From Oleiphilaceae bacterium (GTDB taxonomy: Bacteria; Pseudomonadota; Gammaproteobacteria; Pseudomonadales; Oleiphilaceae), in the NCBI GenBank assembly GCA_022447365.1, contig JAKVBL010000006.1, positions 62,001 to 126,000 of the forward strand: a DNA stretch of 64,000 nucleotides, in the 5' to 3' direction. A program made the translations under genes and the position numbers. Positions 41,948-51,860 of the stretch are shown piece after piece. Under the pieces are notes generated by a model. The model was not told the origin of the DNA, did no database searches, and worked only from the letters and a program-made list of their open reading frames with translations. Within the stretch, counting starts at the first letter, position 1, and every line of letters starts with the position of its first letter.

Positions 41948-42424
41948 ATGCGAAATATCAAAATTCATGAAGGTGACTTTAAAGAAGTTTCAGGTAAGTT
42001 TGCCTTAGTAGTTGGTCGTTTTAATGCTTTCGTTGTGGAAAGTTTGGTAGAAGGTGCGATTGACGCGCTTGTACGTCAAGGTATTGCGGAAGAAGATATT
42101 GAAATCTTCCGTGTTCCTGGTGCGTTTGAGCTTCCGCTAGCAGTTCAGCGTGTGGCTAAAACGGGTCAATTTGACGCTATTGTCGCGCTTGGAGCAGTGA
42201 TTCGCGGTGGTACACCACACTTTGAGTACGTGGCAGGTGAATGTACAAAAGGAATTAGCGCTGTTTCATTAGAGACTAATCTACCTATTGCCTTTGGCGT
42301 ATTGACTGTCGATAGCATCGAACAAGCGATTGAGCGTTCAGGCACGAAAGCTGGCAACAAAGGTGCGGAAGCAGCGATGTCAGCATTAGAAATGCTTACC
42401 TTGTTTAAAAACGCAGGTATTTAA
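41948..42424 (+). CDS. ribH: 6,7-dimethyl-8-ribityllumazine synthase
   Basis: Condenses the RibB and RibD products to the riboflavin precursor, forming an icosahedral or pentameric shell. It has 158 residues. [28 protein letters not shown] and [19 protein letters not shown] are the active-site segments; PHFEY carries the catalytic His. Its stop codon shares a base with the nusB start, so the two are coupled. Confidence 0.97.
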   Translation: MRNIKIHEGDFKEVSGKFALVVGRFNAFVVESLVEGAIDALVRQGIAEEDIEIFRVPGAFELPLAVQRVAKTGQFDAIVALGAVIRGGTPHFEYVAGECTKGISAVSLETNLPIAFGVLTVDSIEQAIERSGTKAGNKGAEAAMSALEMLTLFKNAGI

Positions 42425-42891
42425 TGAGCGAATTTGATTCTAGTGTGCCTAAGAAGGTCACTACATCTCAGCGTAAGAGAGCGCGAACACTAGTGCTCCA
42501 AGCGCTTTATCAATGGCAGTTGGGCCATTCTAGTACGTCTCAGATAGAAGCGGAGTTTCGTACTGATAATGACTTCGGAAAGATCGATCAAGCTTATTTC
42601 GAGCAAGTGTTTCGAACGATTCCAAGTTCTACCAATGAACTAGATCAACAATATGAAGTGTTGCTAGACCGTGCCTTAGAAGAGGTCGACCCAATTGAGC
42701 TGGCTATTTTACGTATTGGTACGTTTGAGCTAATGCATCGCATCGATATTCCTTTGGGGGTTGTGATCAACGAAGCGATTGAACTCGCAAAAGAGTTTGG
42801 CGGTACAGATGGTCACAAGTATGTGAATAGCATATTGGACAAGTTAGGTAATAAGCTGCGTTCTGCTGAAGCCAGTGCGCAACGCAAATAG
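42424..42891 (+). CDS. nusB: Transcription antitermination factor NusB
   Basis: RNA-binding partner of NusE (S10) in rRNA antitermination. It has 155 residues, with an all-helical fold. It shows the arginine-rich start QRKRARTLVLQALYQWQL and the conserved DPIELAILRIGTFEL and VVINEAIELAKEFGGTDGHKYVN segments. It overlaps ribH by one base and precedes thiL by 35 bases. Confidence 0.97.
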   Translation: MSEFDSSVPKKVTTSQRKRARTLVLQALYQWQLGHSSTSQIEAEFRTDNDFGKIDQAYFEQVFRTIPSSTNELDQQYEVLLDRALEEVDPIELAILRIGTFELMHRIDIPLGVVINEAIELAKEFGGTDGHKYVNSILDKLGNKLRSAEASAQRK

Positions 42892-42926
42892 CAATTTAAT
42901 GCTGGGGTGGTTAGGACAATCTACAC

Positions 42927-43892
42927 ATGAACTCTCGTTTAAGGAAAAGCCGCGAGTTTGATCTAATCACTTCTTTGTTTTCTAAAAGTCGCGCTCCGTC
43001 GTTTGATCTTGGGATAGGCGATGATGCTGCGGTGTTTTCACCTCCTTCAAACCAGTCTCTCGTGTTGTCGATAGATACCTCGGTTGAGGGACGGCATTTT
43101 CCAGCTGGTTTCCCTCCCGAATTCATTGCTAAACGAGCACTGGGTTCTGCGCTCAGCGACATAGCCGCAATGGGAGCCCAGCCACATCATTTTACTATAG
43201 CTTTAACACTGCCAGAGTTCGATACGGTTTGGTGCGAGCGATTTTCTACAGGCTTATATGATCTGGCCGAGCAATTTAATATTTCGCTAGTTGGTGGCGA
43301 TACGACTAAAGGGCCTCTGACAATTAGTATTCAGGTGCATGGCTTAGTCGATAAAGGTAACTATTTAACTCGATCCTCCGCATCGCCCGCGGATTTAATT
43401 TTTGTATCAGGTTGCTTGGGTGATGCGCATGCGGGTCTGCTATTAGCGTTAGAAGGCAAAGAGTTAACTGAGCCATACCAACAAGCATTATTTGAAAGCT
43501 TTGCTTCGCCAACGCCTCAGATAGCGCTTGGCATGGCAGTTAATGGGCTAGCGAGTTCAGCGCTTGATGTTTCAGATGGTCTACTGGCTGACTTAGAGCA
43601 TTTGTGCTGTGCCTCGGGCTTGTCGGCCGAACTAGAGTTAAGTGCGGTGCCATTGTCAGATGATTTGCTGAAATATAGAGATTATGACTTTGCAATGCAG
43701 GCAGCATTAAATGGCGGTGATGACTATCAGTTACTCATCACGGCTTCTTCAGATAAGCGTCAACGACTGTTAGAGCTAGGGTTTATTGAAATCGGCGCGA
43801 TGTTAGCGGATGAGGGCAGCGTGTTGTCAGCAAAGTTAAATGGGGAGTCTGTGGCTCTGCCGGAAAAACGAGGCTTTGATCATTTTGAGTGA
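42927..43892 (+). CDS. thiL: Thiamine-monophosphate kinase
   Basis: Phosphorylates thiamine phosphate to thiamine diphosphate. It has 321 residues, in the PurM/AIR synthase fold. It starts with REFDLIT; the magnesium-binding GIGDDAAVF and LVGGDTTKGP motifs and the later ALDVSDGLLADL are conserved. The end overlaps the likely pgpA TTG start by eight bases, suggesting coupled translation. Confidence 0.96.
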   Translation: MNSRLRKSREFDLITSLFSKSRAPSFDLGIGDDAAVFSPPSNQSLVLSIDTSVEGRHFPAGFPPEFIAKRALGSALSDIAAMGAQPHHFTIALTLPEFDTVWCERFSTGLYDLAEQFNISLVGGDTTKGPLTISIQVHGLVDKGNYLTRSSASPADLIFVSGCLGDAHAGLLLALEGKELTEPYQQALFESFASPTPQIALGMAVNGLASSALDVSDGLLADLEHLCCASGLSAELELSAVPLSDDLLKYRDYDFAMQAALNGGDDYQLLITASSDKRQRLLELGFIEIGAMLADEGSVLSAKLNGESVALPEKRGFDHFE

Positions 43893-44373
43893 TAAAAAAA
43901 TTCCCTTACGCCTTTTGAAAGACCCCCGTTGCTTATTGGCATTTGGTTTTGGCAGTGGCTGCGCATCGAAAGCACCTGGGACTTTTGGTACATTGGCAGC
44001 TATCCCCTTTTATCTACTAATTTCAGACTTAGCGCCATTGCATTATCTTTTAGTTTGCCTTGGTTCTTTTGTTGTAGGTTGTTATCTCTGTGATATTGCG
44101 AGCCAGAAATTGCAGGTGCATGACCACGGAGGCATTGTCTGGGACGAATTTGTCGGCTACTGGATTGCTATGTTTGCTGCGCCGTCTGGCTGGCAGTGGA
44201 TTCTGATAGGTTTTGTACTATTCCGCCTTTTTGATATTTGGAAGCCGTGGCCAATTCGAATACTGGACAAGCACGTACATGGCGGGTTTGGCATCATGAT
44301 TGATGATGTTGTTGCAGGTCTTTATGCCCTTGGCTGTGTACACCTAATAGCTGTCGCTGTTAGTGGGTTTTAG
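43885..44373 (+). CDS. pgpA: Phosphatidylglycerophosphatase A
   Basis: Inner-membrane phosphatase making phosphatidylglycerol from its phosphate. I place the start at TTG 43885 inside the end of thiL, giving 162 residues beginning SDKKIPLRLLKDPRCLLAFGFGSG; a longer open frame from 43840 adds residues not in the family. Conserved features are GSGCASKAPGTFGTLAAIP, the catalytic HDHGGIVWDEFVGYW and KPWPIRILDKHVHGGFGIMIDD. Several hydrophobic segments fit a membrane enzyme. Its last 14 bases overlap the convergent DUF6316-like gene. Confidence 0.9.
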   Translation: MSDKKIPLRLLKDPRCLLAFGFGSGCASKAPGTFGTLAAIPFYLLISDLAPLHYLLVCLGSFVVGCYLCDIASQKLQVHDHGGIVWDEFVGYWIAMFAAPSGWQWILIGFVLFRLFDIWKPWPIRILDKHVHGGFGIMIDDVVAGLYALGCVHLIAVAVSGF

Positions 44374-44557
44374 GAAGTTTCTGAACGACGCTGAGAAATC
44401 TTGCTAGGCTAGCTTCCGCTCTCTCTTTTGATGCGTATGGGCCGCTATCAAACCCCTCTCGTGTTGAAAAATACCAACGATCTCCTGCGCAAAAGAACCG
44501 TTCGCTTCTGAAAGGAATGTTTCCTGACTCGCCTTTTCTGTGACTCTGTGTGGTCAT
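44360..44557 (-). CDS. Small DUF6316-like protein
   Basis: A 65-residue protein with the pattern RSERFFCAGDRWYFSTREGFDSGPYASKERAE. This matches, by recall, a small family of unknown function in pseudomonads and marine gammaproteobacteria (DUF6316). It has no membrane segment and no catalytic signature I can name. Its 3' end overlaps pgpA by 14 bases on the opposite strand. The aromatic-rich core suggests a compact folded domain. Family assignment is moderate, and function is unknown. Confidence 0.65.
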   Translation of the reverse strand: MTTQSHRKGESGNIPFRSERFFCAGDRWYFSTREGFDSGPYASKERAEASLARFLSVVQKLPKTH

Positions 44558-44751
44558 GGCTAATCCTGCTTTTCTAAGTTAGTCCCCTAATTTAGTATCA
44601 ATTGTATAAAAAACAATCTATCTGTTTGGGTGTCTAGATCTTGTTTTATGAAATTAGAGTTAGCATTGTTTAGTTAGGTCTTTGGTATGTTGAAAGCTAC
44701 ACATACTGCGTTCAGAATGGCACACTGAGTTTTAAATTTCCTAGGACCATC

Positions 44752-45402
44752 ATGAATACATTAAAAATAACTGTAGTATGCCTCGTGTTGCTATTTTTGG
44801 CAGGTTGTTCAACAAAGCCAGTACAAGTATATGAAGGAGAAGCCCTAGCTGCAGATCAGCAAGCGATGATCACGGCGGGTGAAAATATTGAGATTACGCG
44901 TATTAATGGGAAGAAAATGAAAGAATATTTGCTTTCAAATATCGATACGCATTACGCACTCAAGCCTGGGAAGAAAAAGGTTGTCTTTAATTACACGAGT
45001 GTTTGGGCGGTATCTAAAGTAGGTCCAGATGGAGAGCGTTCAGAGCTAGTTGAATCCGGCCCGCAGTTTGTTGAATTTGATGCTTCGGCTGGACAAGCCT
45101 TATCGTTTGATTTTAAAGATGTTGCTAACGTTAGAGAAGCGCGTGACTTTGCGCTAGCCTTTGTAGCTTCTGTTGTTGATCAAAATGGCAATATCGTAGC
45201 GATGTCAGAGCCATATGATGCTGAGAATCATAGTCCAGTGTCGGCAGCTGTTGTTGCGGATGCTCCTGCTAACGTAGCTGTGACCGCGACACCATCTGCG
45301 CCAATAGATCAGGGTTTACTGACTATTGATGCGCTTAAAGTGCTTTGGGATCAAGCATCAAGCGAAGAGAAAAAAGAATTTCTAAAATGGGCGTTTAAGT
45401 AA
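44752..45402 (+). CDS. DUF2057 (YccT-like) lipoprotein
   Basis: A 216-residue predicted lipoprotein. The signal peptide ends in the lipobox FLAGC with Cys at about 19. The region ENIEITRINGKKMKEYLLSNIDTHYALKPGKKKVVFNY has the DUF2057 pattern (ligand-free beta strands with a LKPGKH-like turn), as in E. coli YccT. A Ala/Pro/Val-rich linker (about 160-190) and a short C-terminal helix follow. Function of the family is poorly known; envelope localisation is the only safe inference. Its stop codon is three bases from that of the convergent acyltransferase-like gene. Confidence 0.75.
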   Translation: MNTLKITVVCLVLLFLAGCSTKPVQVYEGEALAADQQAMITAGENIEITRINGKKMKEYLLSNIDTHYALKPGKKKVVFNYTSVWAVSKVGPDGERSELVESGPQFVEFDASAGQALSFDFKDVANVREARDFALAFVASVVDQNGNIVAMSEPYDAENHSPVSAAVVADAPANVAVTATPSAPIDQGLLTIDALKVLWDQASSEEKKEFLKWAFK

Positions 45403-45405
45403 GTT

Positions 45406-46929
45406 TTATTCGCCTTGCTTCGAGCTTGTAGTGGATGAGAATAGTCCGCTTACAAGCTCACTTGCATCGTCAATAATGCCGCTTACAAATGACCGGCTCT
45501 CATCCTCTTTTTCTTCAAGTGCTGTATGTTTCAATTGATCTATACGTTCCAGCGCTTCTTCCAAGTAACGAGAAAATGGCTTCTCTCCGTTGAAGCGATC
45601 TGGACAATATGTGCAGTTGATATTGTATTCGCCGTTATAACTGATGATGGTGATCGTTAAGCCAATTCCATCAAACAATGGGCTGCTGCATGACAAAGAA
45701 ACTAGTTCGTTTTCTTCTAAATACAGAGGGAATTGTGGGCCTGGAATATTGATGATTGGGAGGTTGAACATCGGCTTAAACTTTTGAGCCAATAAAAATT
45801 CTGAGTATACGCGAGCAGAAAGTGAGGCCATATTGCTAGGTACAAGCTCGGTTAGTCTGTTCGCAGATATAGCGTCGTCATAATGATTTGAACTTGTGGC
45901 CATCGAATGAATCTGGCGAATTCGACGAATAGGGTTTGATTCATTGGTGATTAACGAAAACAAACTAGCAGTGAGTTGTTTTCCAGATTTATACGTAAGG
46001 CTTGTTGAGCGCACTGAGATTGGAGAAAGTGCAATCAGCGGAGCCTTCGGAAGAGCGTTATTATCTTTTAGGTAGCTATGAAGTGCCTCAGCACAGACTC
46101 CAATAAGAATGTCGTTGGTCGTGACATTATTTAGCTCTTGTCGGAGTGTGCGAATAGAAGAGAACGACAAGCGTAAGTTGTCGCTGATGCGCTTGCTTGA
46201 GACTTTCTTATTTAGCGGGGTGCTCGCTACGCTTAATAGTGCTGAGGGAAGATTTAAACGCTGCAGTTTTTCATATAGAACGCTATAAAACGCTGAAGAG
46301 GCAGTATCTTTGAGCAAGCTTGCAATGCTCGATGGAATAGAAAGGGCTGTGTTATAGGCTGCCTCGATCAAAGATGCTGTTTCAGGTAGCTCCGTGGGCA
46401 CCCATGGCTCTGGTGTTGTTAGCTTTTGAACATGCGGAGAGACATCTAATAGCTGGCTAAGAATGTCTTCACCAGTTGAATGGTCAAGTGCTGAGATGTG
46501 TGTAACGAGGATAAGCGCAAAGTGTTGTTTGGAGTATCCTGCGTCGCTATCTAAACCGTCGACATAATAAACCTGCCACAAAGGTTGGTGGCGTTCTAGC
46601 GGTGTATTGAGTATTTTTGCGGACAGTTCTTCAAGACTGCATGGGCTTTGAAGGGTGTTAAGTTGGATGTGGTGTACATGGTTCTCCAAATCAAAATTTG
46701 GGTCGTCACACCAGATCGGAAATTCGTTGTTTAATGGCGCTTCAACAAGTTTCTGACGCAAGAAAATTTCATTACCAAGCTTGTTTGCGATAAGGGCTTT
46801 GATTCGCTCGAAGTTAAATTTCGAGCGCGTGCTCTTTTTCTTGAATATATAAGTACCGCCAACTTGCAATGGTGCTCGGCTACTTTCCAAAAATAGAAAC
46901 GAAGCATCAAGCTCGGATAAAGTTCGCAT
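45406..46929 (-). CDS. Wax ester synthase/DGAT-like protein with altered active site
   Basis: A 507-residue protein of the WS/DGAT (AtfA-like) acyltransferase family. It keeps the family's landmarks: an N-terminal LSELDASFLFLES, PLW at 116-118, TTNDILIGV in the ND motif region, and NIPGPQFPLY in the later domain. The catalytic HHxxxDG motif, however, reads H144-I145-SAL-D149-H150, so the second His, the general base in the family, is Ile and the Gly is His. Activity as a wax ester or triacylglycerol synthase is therefore doubtful. The C-terminus adds a charged extension of about 50 residues (ALEEKEDESRSF onwards). It follows ispB on the same strand with a 31-base gap. Confidence 0.82.
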   Translation of the reverse strand: MRTLSELDASFLFLESSRAPLQVGGTYIFKKKSTRSKFNFERIKALIANKLGNEIFLRQKLVEAPLNNEFPIWCDDPNFDLENHVHHIQLNTLQSPCSLEELSAKILNTPLERHQPLWQVYYVDGLDSDAGYSKQHFALILVTHISALDHSTGEDILSQLLDVSPHVQKLTTPEPWVPTELPETASLIEAAYNTALSIPSSIASLLKDTASSAFYSVLYEKLQRLNLPSALLSVASTPLNKKVSSKRISDNLRLSFSSIRTLRQELNNVTTNDILIGVCAEALHSYLKDNNALPKAPLIALSPISVRSTSLTYKSGKQLTASLFSLITNESNPIRRIRQIHSMATSSNHYDDAISANRLTELVPSNMASLSARVYSEFLLAQKFKPMFNLPIINIPGPQFPLYLEENELVSLSCSSPLFDGIGLTITIISYNGEYNINCTYCPDRFNGEKPFSRYLEEALERIDQLKHTALEEKEDESRSFVSGIIDDASELVSGLFSSTTSSKQGE

Positions 46930-46960
46930 ACATTTAAGCCTTGGTTATTATAGTTTGCGC

Positions 46961-47929
46961 TTATTTATTTCTATTTACGCTAATTTCCGCTAAGTGAATG
47001 AGACAATCACAATAGATATTGTTGCCTAATTGTTTGGCAGCCTTGATTGCGTCGTTTTTGCATCGCTCTGCAGCTTCTTGAGTATATGCGAGAGCGCCAG
47101 TGCTTTGAACAATGTTGATGACTTCTTCAATCATATTGCCATCGCCTTTGCGGATAGCTGTTCTGATTGTGGTGGTTTGTTCTTCGCTGCCGATTTGCAT
47201 GGCTTGTATCAGCGGCAATGTTGGCTTTCCTTCGGCTAGATCATCACCAATATTTTTTCCCATTTCTTGAGCGTTGCCGGTGTAATCCAGGATGTCATCG
47301 ATGAGTTGAAATGCGAGTCCTAGTTTTAATCCGTATTCTTTTGCTGCGTTGATTGTTTGTTCGTCGCAATCTGCCAAGGTAGCGATGCCCTGTGAAGCAG
47401 CAATGAAGAGCATTGCAGTCTTACTCTCGATAACGTCGTAATATTGCTGCTCAGAGATATTTGGGTTTTTTGCATTCATTAACTGAAAGACTTCGCCTTC
47501 AGCGATAATGTTTGTTGTGTTAGCAAGAATGCCCATTAGCTCAACACTACCGATATCTACCATCATTTGAAAAGCGCGTGAATAAAGGAAGTCGCCAACC
47601 AATACGCTCGGGGCGTTTCCCCAGTTTGCGTTCGCAGTGGCTTTGCCTCGACGCAATTCTGATGTATCGACTACGTCGTCGTGAAGTAAGGTTGCGGTAT
47701 GCAAAAACTCAATGATTGTTGCGAGCTTTACCGCATTATCGTTATTGTAGTTGAGTGCTTTTGCGGTCAAGAGCGTGATAAGTGGGCGCATGCGTTTACC
47801 ACCGCTCTCAATAATATATTGTGCGATTTTTTCAACTAAAGGAACGCGAGATGATAGTTGATCGAAAATCAGGGCGTTGACTGCGTCGAACTCTTGCTCA
47901 ACGCTCTGGTAGATGTCTTTTAAGTGCAT
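46961..47929 (-). CDS. ispB: Octaprenyl diphosphate synthase
   Basis: Trans-prenyl chain elongation enzyme making the side chain of ubiquinone. It has 322 residues. The first aspartate-rich motif is LLHDDVVDTSELRRG and the second is QLIDDILDYTG. GGKRMRPLIT near residue 44 binds the diphosphate. Chain length (octa- or nona-) cannot be decided from sequence alone. It is divergent from rplU, the arrangement found in E. coli and Pseudomonas. Confidence 0.95.
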   Translation of the reverse strand: MHLKDIYQSVEQEFDAVNALIFDQLSSRVPLVEKIAQYIIESGGKRMRPLITLLTAKALNYNNDNAVKLATIIEFLHTATLLHDDVVDTSELRRGKATANANWGNAPSVLVGDFLYSRAFQMMVDIGSVELMGILANTTNIIAEGEVFQLMNAKNPNISEQQYYDVIESKTAMLFIAASQGIATLADCDEQTINAAKEYGLKLGLAFQLIDDILDYTGNAQEMGKNIGDDLAEGKPTLPLIQAMQIGSEEQTTTIRTAIRKGDGNMIEEVINIVQSTGALAYTQEAAERCKNDAIKAAKQLGNNIYCDCLIHLAEISVNRNK

Positions 47930-48041
47930 TTAATCGTTCAAATTTTTGTAGAGTTTTGCTGCTTATCTATCGATGCGGTGCAAATGCTATGGTTCGGTGT
48001 GTCGAGTGTCAAGATAAGTTCTTATTAGATTGGCTTCAGTG

Positions 48042-48070
48042 TTGCATTTGCTTTCTTGTTTTATTAAAAT
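48042..48070 (+). promoter_or_regulatory. Probable rplU-rpmA promoter with GC-rich discriminator
   Basis: TTGCAT at 48042-48047 and TAAAAT at 48065-48070 have a 17-base spacer. The discriminator CACGCGCCCC follows. Predicted transcription starts near 48077, leaving a leader of about 145 bases before rplU. The discriminator resembles those of rpmE and rpsT in this window. Confidence 0.55.
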
Positions 48071-48221
48071 CACGCGCCCCTCAAATACGAGGTTGTTCTC
48101 TGTTATAGGGTTGCCGAAGAGCTTCCTTTAGAAACAGATGTTAAAAAGCAGTGCTTTAAGAAACAACGGCAGGGTAGATTCAGATCTATAAGTTGAGGGT
48201 TATTAAAATTGGAGAACATAA

Positions 48222-48533
48222 ATGTACGCAGTTATCGTAAGCGGTGGTAAGCAGCACCGTGTTACAGAAGGCGAAGTACTTAAGCTTGAAAAAATTGAGC
48301 TTGAGACAGGCGCTAAAGTAGATTTTGATCGAGTATTGCTTGTAGCGAATGGTGACGATGTAAAAATTGGTGAGCCAAACGTGAAAGGCGCTAAAGTGAC
48401 AGCAGAAATCGTTAGTCACGGCCGTCATGACAAAGTAAAAATCATGAAGTTCAAGCGTCGTAAGCATCACATGAAGCAAATGGGTCACCGTCAGTGGTAC
48501 ACTGAGGTGAAAATCACTGGTATTAAAGGCTAA
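48222..48533 (+). CDS. rplU: 50S ribosomal protein L21
   Basis: Large-subunit protein that binds 23S rRNA near L20. It has 103 residues. It starts [19 protein letters not shown] and has the conserved [24 protein letters not shown]-binding stretch. Ribosome-binding site GGAG is seven bases before ATG. It is the first gene of rplU-rpmA, 49 bases before rpmA. Confidence 0.98.
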   Translation: MYAVIVSGGKQHRVTEGEVLKLEKIELETGAKVDFDRVLLVANGDDVKIGEPNVKGAKVTAEIVSHGRHDKVKIMKFKRRKHHMKQMGHRQWYTEVKITGIKG

Positions 48534-48582
48534 GCTAAGCGTTTGCACTTAGTGCGAATCAGATAGCGAAAGGAGTAATCTA

Positions 48583-48843
48583 ATGGCTCACAAGAAAGCG
48601 GGTGGTAGTACCCGGAACGGTCGCGATTCCGAGAGTAAACGCTTAGGCGTTAAGCGCTTCGGCGGCCAAGTTGTTTCAGCAGGTAGCATTATTGTTCGTC
48701 AACGTGGTACACGTTTCCACGCTGGTACTAACGTTGGTTGTGGTAAAGACCACACTTTGTTTGCAACTGCAGACGGCGTTGTTCAGTTTGTTACAAAAGG
48801 CCCTCAAAACCGCAAATACGTAGAAATCGTAGCAGCGGAATAA
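48583..48843 (+). CDS. rpmA: 50S ribosomal protein L27
   Basis: Large-subunit protein whose N-terminus reaches the peptidyl-transferase centre. It has 86 residues: [20 protein letters not shown] start, no N-terminal cleavage extension of the Firmicute type, then [24 protein letters not shown] strong AGGAG precedes the ATG. A terminator follows 17 bases after the stop. Confidence 0.98.
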   Translation: MAHKKAGGSTRNGRDSESKRLGVKRFGGQVVSAGSIIVRQRGTRFHAGTNVGCGKDHTLFATADGVVQFVTKGPQNRKYVEIVAAE

Positions 48844-48860
48844 GCTTGGTCTTATCAAAA

Positions 48861-48889
48861 AAAGCTCCGCATTGCGGGGCTTTTTTTTT
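48861..48889 (+). terminator. Intrinsic terminator of rplU-rpmA
   Basis: AAAGCTCCGC at 48861-48870 pairs with GCGGGGCTTT at 48874-48883 (one G-T pair) across an ATT loop, followed by a nine-base T run. Confidence 0.92.
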
Positions 48890-48943
48890 GCGTTTTTGTA
48901 GCGCATGAAAAACTAGCAGTTAAACTGAGTCAGTGGCTTGTAG

Positions 48944-50155
<1,212 letters not shown>

Positions 50156-50164
50156 GAGGTTGTC

Positions 50165-51310
50165 GTGCTAGATAGTAAGAGTATCGATGCGGCTCGTAGT
50201 AAGTTGCCTGCCGCAAAGCGAATAGTAGTTAAGATTGGTAGTGCGCTGTTAACGGACGATGGTCGAGGTCTCGATAGGGCGTCCATCAAAAAGTGGGTTG
50301 CTCAGATGGCGGCTTGTCGTCAGTCTGGAATCGAGCTTGTTTTGGTGTCCTCTGGTTCGGTGGCAGAGGGTATGGTGCGGCTTGGTTTGGATGCTAGACC
50401 TGAGCAACTTAATTTATTGCAGGCTGCTGCAGCGGTTGGTCAAACAGGGTTGGTCAATGCTTATGAGGAGTTCTTTCGCTCTCATGGATTAGCGACTGCG
50501 CAGATTCTACTGACTCATGAAGATTTGTCAGATCGTAAGCGTTATTTGAATGCTCGAAGCACGATCACAACCTTACTTGAAATGGGTGCGGTGCCTATCA
50601 TCAATGAAAACGACACGGTTGTGACTGATGAAATTCGTTTTGGCGATAATGATACTTTAGGTGCTTTGGTTGCTAACTTAGTAGATGCTGACGGCCTGAT
50701 TATCCTGACTGATCAGGATGGTATGTTTGATAAAGATCCTCGTGTTAATTCTGATGCTAAGCTCCTGAATGTTGTCCGTGCACAAGATAAGGCGCTTGAT
50801 GCTATGGCGGGTGGGCGCTCTGGGGCTCTTGGTCGAGGTGGTATGGCAACCAAGTTGCGGGCTGCTAGATTAGCTGCGCGTTCAGGTGCATATACAGTTG
50901 TTGCTGGTGGGAAGATCGATGAAATCATCTCTCGCTTATTACAAGGTGAGCATCTGGGTACTTTGTTTGAGTCGAATACCGATCGACAATTAGCGCGTAA
51001 ACAATGGCTTGCAGGCCATTTGCAGACAAAGGGAAGTTTTACGCTTGATGATGGTGCGGTAAAGGCGCTTAGTGCTGGTGGCAATAGCTTGCTTGCTGTC
51101 GGTGTTGTTGAGCTTTCTGGTGATTTTAGGCGAGGCGAGATGGTGCGTTGTATTGATGTTGCTGGCAGAGAGGTAGCTCGGGGGCTGAGTAATTATAGCG
51201 CGCAAGAGGCGGTGAGGATTTTGGGTAAAGCGAGTTCTGTAATTGCTTCAGAGTTAGGTTATTGCCATGAGCCAGAGCTTATTCATGCTGATAATTTAGT
51301 TCTAACTTAA
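50165..51310 (+). CDS. proB: Glutamate 5-kinase
   Basis: First step of proline synthesis, feedback-inhibited by proline. It has 381 residues. The kinase domain spans about 15-260, with [35 protein letters not shown] and [15 protein letters not shown]-terminal PUA domain is present (about 285-370), as in E. coli ProB. It begins with GTG, with AGAGG upstream. It is the last gene before a bidirectional terminator shared with rpsT. Confidence 0.97.
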   Translation: MLDSKSIDAARSKLPAAKRIVVKIGSALLTDDGRGLDRASIKKWVAQMAACRQSGIELVLVSSGSVAEGMVRLGLDARPEQLNLLQAAAAVGQTGLVNAYEEFFRSHGLATAQILLTHEDLSDRKRYLNARSTITTLLEMGAVPIINENDTVVTDEIRFGDNDTLGALVANLVDADGLIILTDQDGMFDKDPRVNSDAKLLNVVRAQDKALDAMAGGRSGALGRGGMATKLRAARLAARSGAYTVVAGGKIDEIISRLLQGEHLGTLFESNTDRQLARKQWLAGHLQTKGSFTLDDGAVKALSAGGNSLLAVGVVELSGDFRRGEMVRCIDVAGREVARGLSNYSAQEAVRILGKASSVIASELGYCHEPELIHADNLVLT

Positions 51311-51327
51311 GAGTAAGCAAATAATTT

Positions 51328-51370
51328 AGACATAAAAAAAACCGAGCAAAGCTCGGTTTTTTTTATGTCT
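51328..51370. terminator. Bidirectional terminator between proB and rpsT
   Basis: Two 20-base arms (51328-51347 and 51351-51370) form a perfect inverted repeat around AAA. The core is ACCGAGC/GCTCGGT with flanking runs of eight A and eight T, so both strands give a GC stem followed by a U tract. It can end both the plus-strand proB and minus-strand rpsT transcripts. Confidence 0.95.
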
Positions 51371-51378
51371 GCGTCGAA

Positions 51379-51645
51379 TTAAGCTTTAAGCGCTTTAACT
51401 CGTGCGTTGAGACGGCTCTTGATACGAGCAGCTTTGTTTTTAGGGAACAAGTTCTTGTTCACCATGCCGTCGATAAGAGGTACAGCAGTTACATATGCTG
51501 CTTGAGCGTCATCGTAGTTGCCGCCAGCAATCTGTGCGTCAACTTTCTTGATGTAAGTGCGAACCATAGATCGTTGGCTTGCGTTGCGTTGGCGGCGTAC
51601 TTCTTGTTGACGCGCGCGTTTCTTTGAAGATGGGGAGTTAGCCAC
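51379..51645 (-). CDS. rpsT: 30S ribosomal protein S20
   Basis: Small-subunit primary binding protein. It has 88 residues: MANSPSSKKRARQQEVRRQRNASQR start and the later helical ARIKSRLNARVKAL end. Ribosome-binding site AGGAG precedes the ATG. It is monocistronic with a strong promoter upstream and the shared terminator downstream. In E. coli rpsT is autoregulated by S20; no such element is evident here. Confidence 0.98.
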   Translation of the reverse strand: MANSPSSKKRARQQEVRRQRNASQRSMVRTYIKKVDAQIAGGNYDDAQAAYVTAVPLIDGMVNKNLFPKNKAARIKSRLNARVKALKA

Positions 51646-51742
51646 CGTAATGCTCCTAAAATTTCGCGAAAATATTCAAACTAGCTGACTCAAAACTGCG
51701 AAATCGCTTACTTTTTGAGCCTGCGTTAAAAAAGGACGCGAG

Positions 51743-51771
51743 ACTATGCCGTTTTAATTACTTAATGTCAA
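51743..51771 (-). promoter_or_regulatory. rpsT promoter
   Basis: On the minus strand a perfect TTGACA (51771-51766) is followed after 17 bases by CATAGT (51748-51743), then the discriminator CTCGCGTCC. The rpsT ATG lies about 98 bases downstream of the -10. This is the strongest sigma-70 match in the window. Confidence 0.7.
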
Positions 51772-51860
51772 GGCTTCAGTTGGCCTTGAATGTTAAGTGT
51801 TGTTGCCTTGTTGAAGAGGAAGGGCTTTGCCTCTCCCGTCAACTTATTAAGTGAACTTCT

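Noticed and set aside
51769..51788. CAAGGC/GCCTTG inverted repeat as the alcohol dehydrogenase terminator
   Set aside because: It overlaps the rpsT -35 region and has no T tract on the minus strand.
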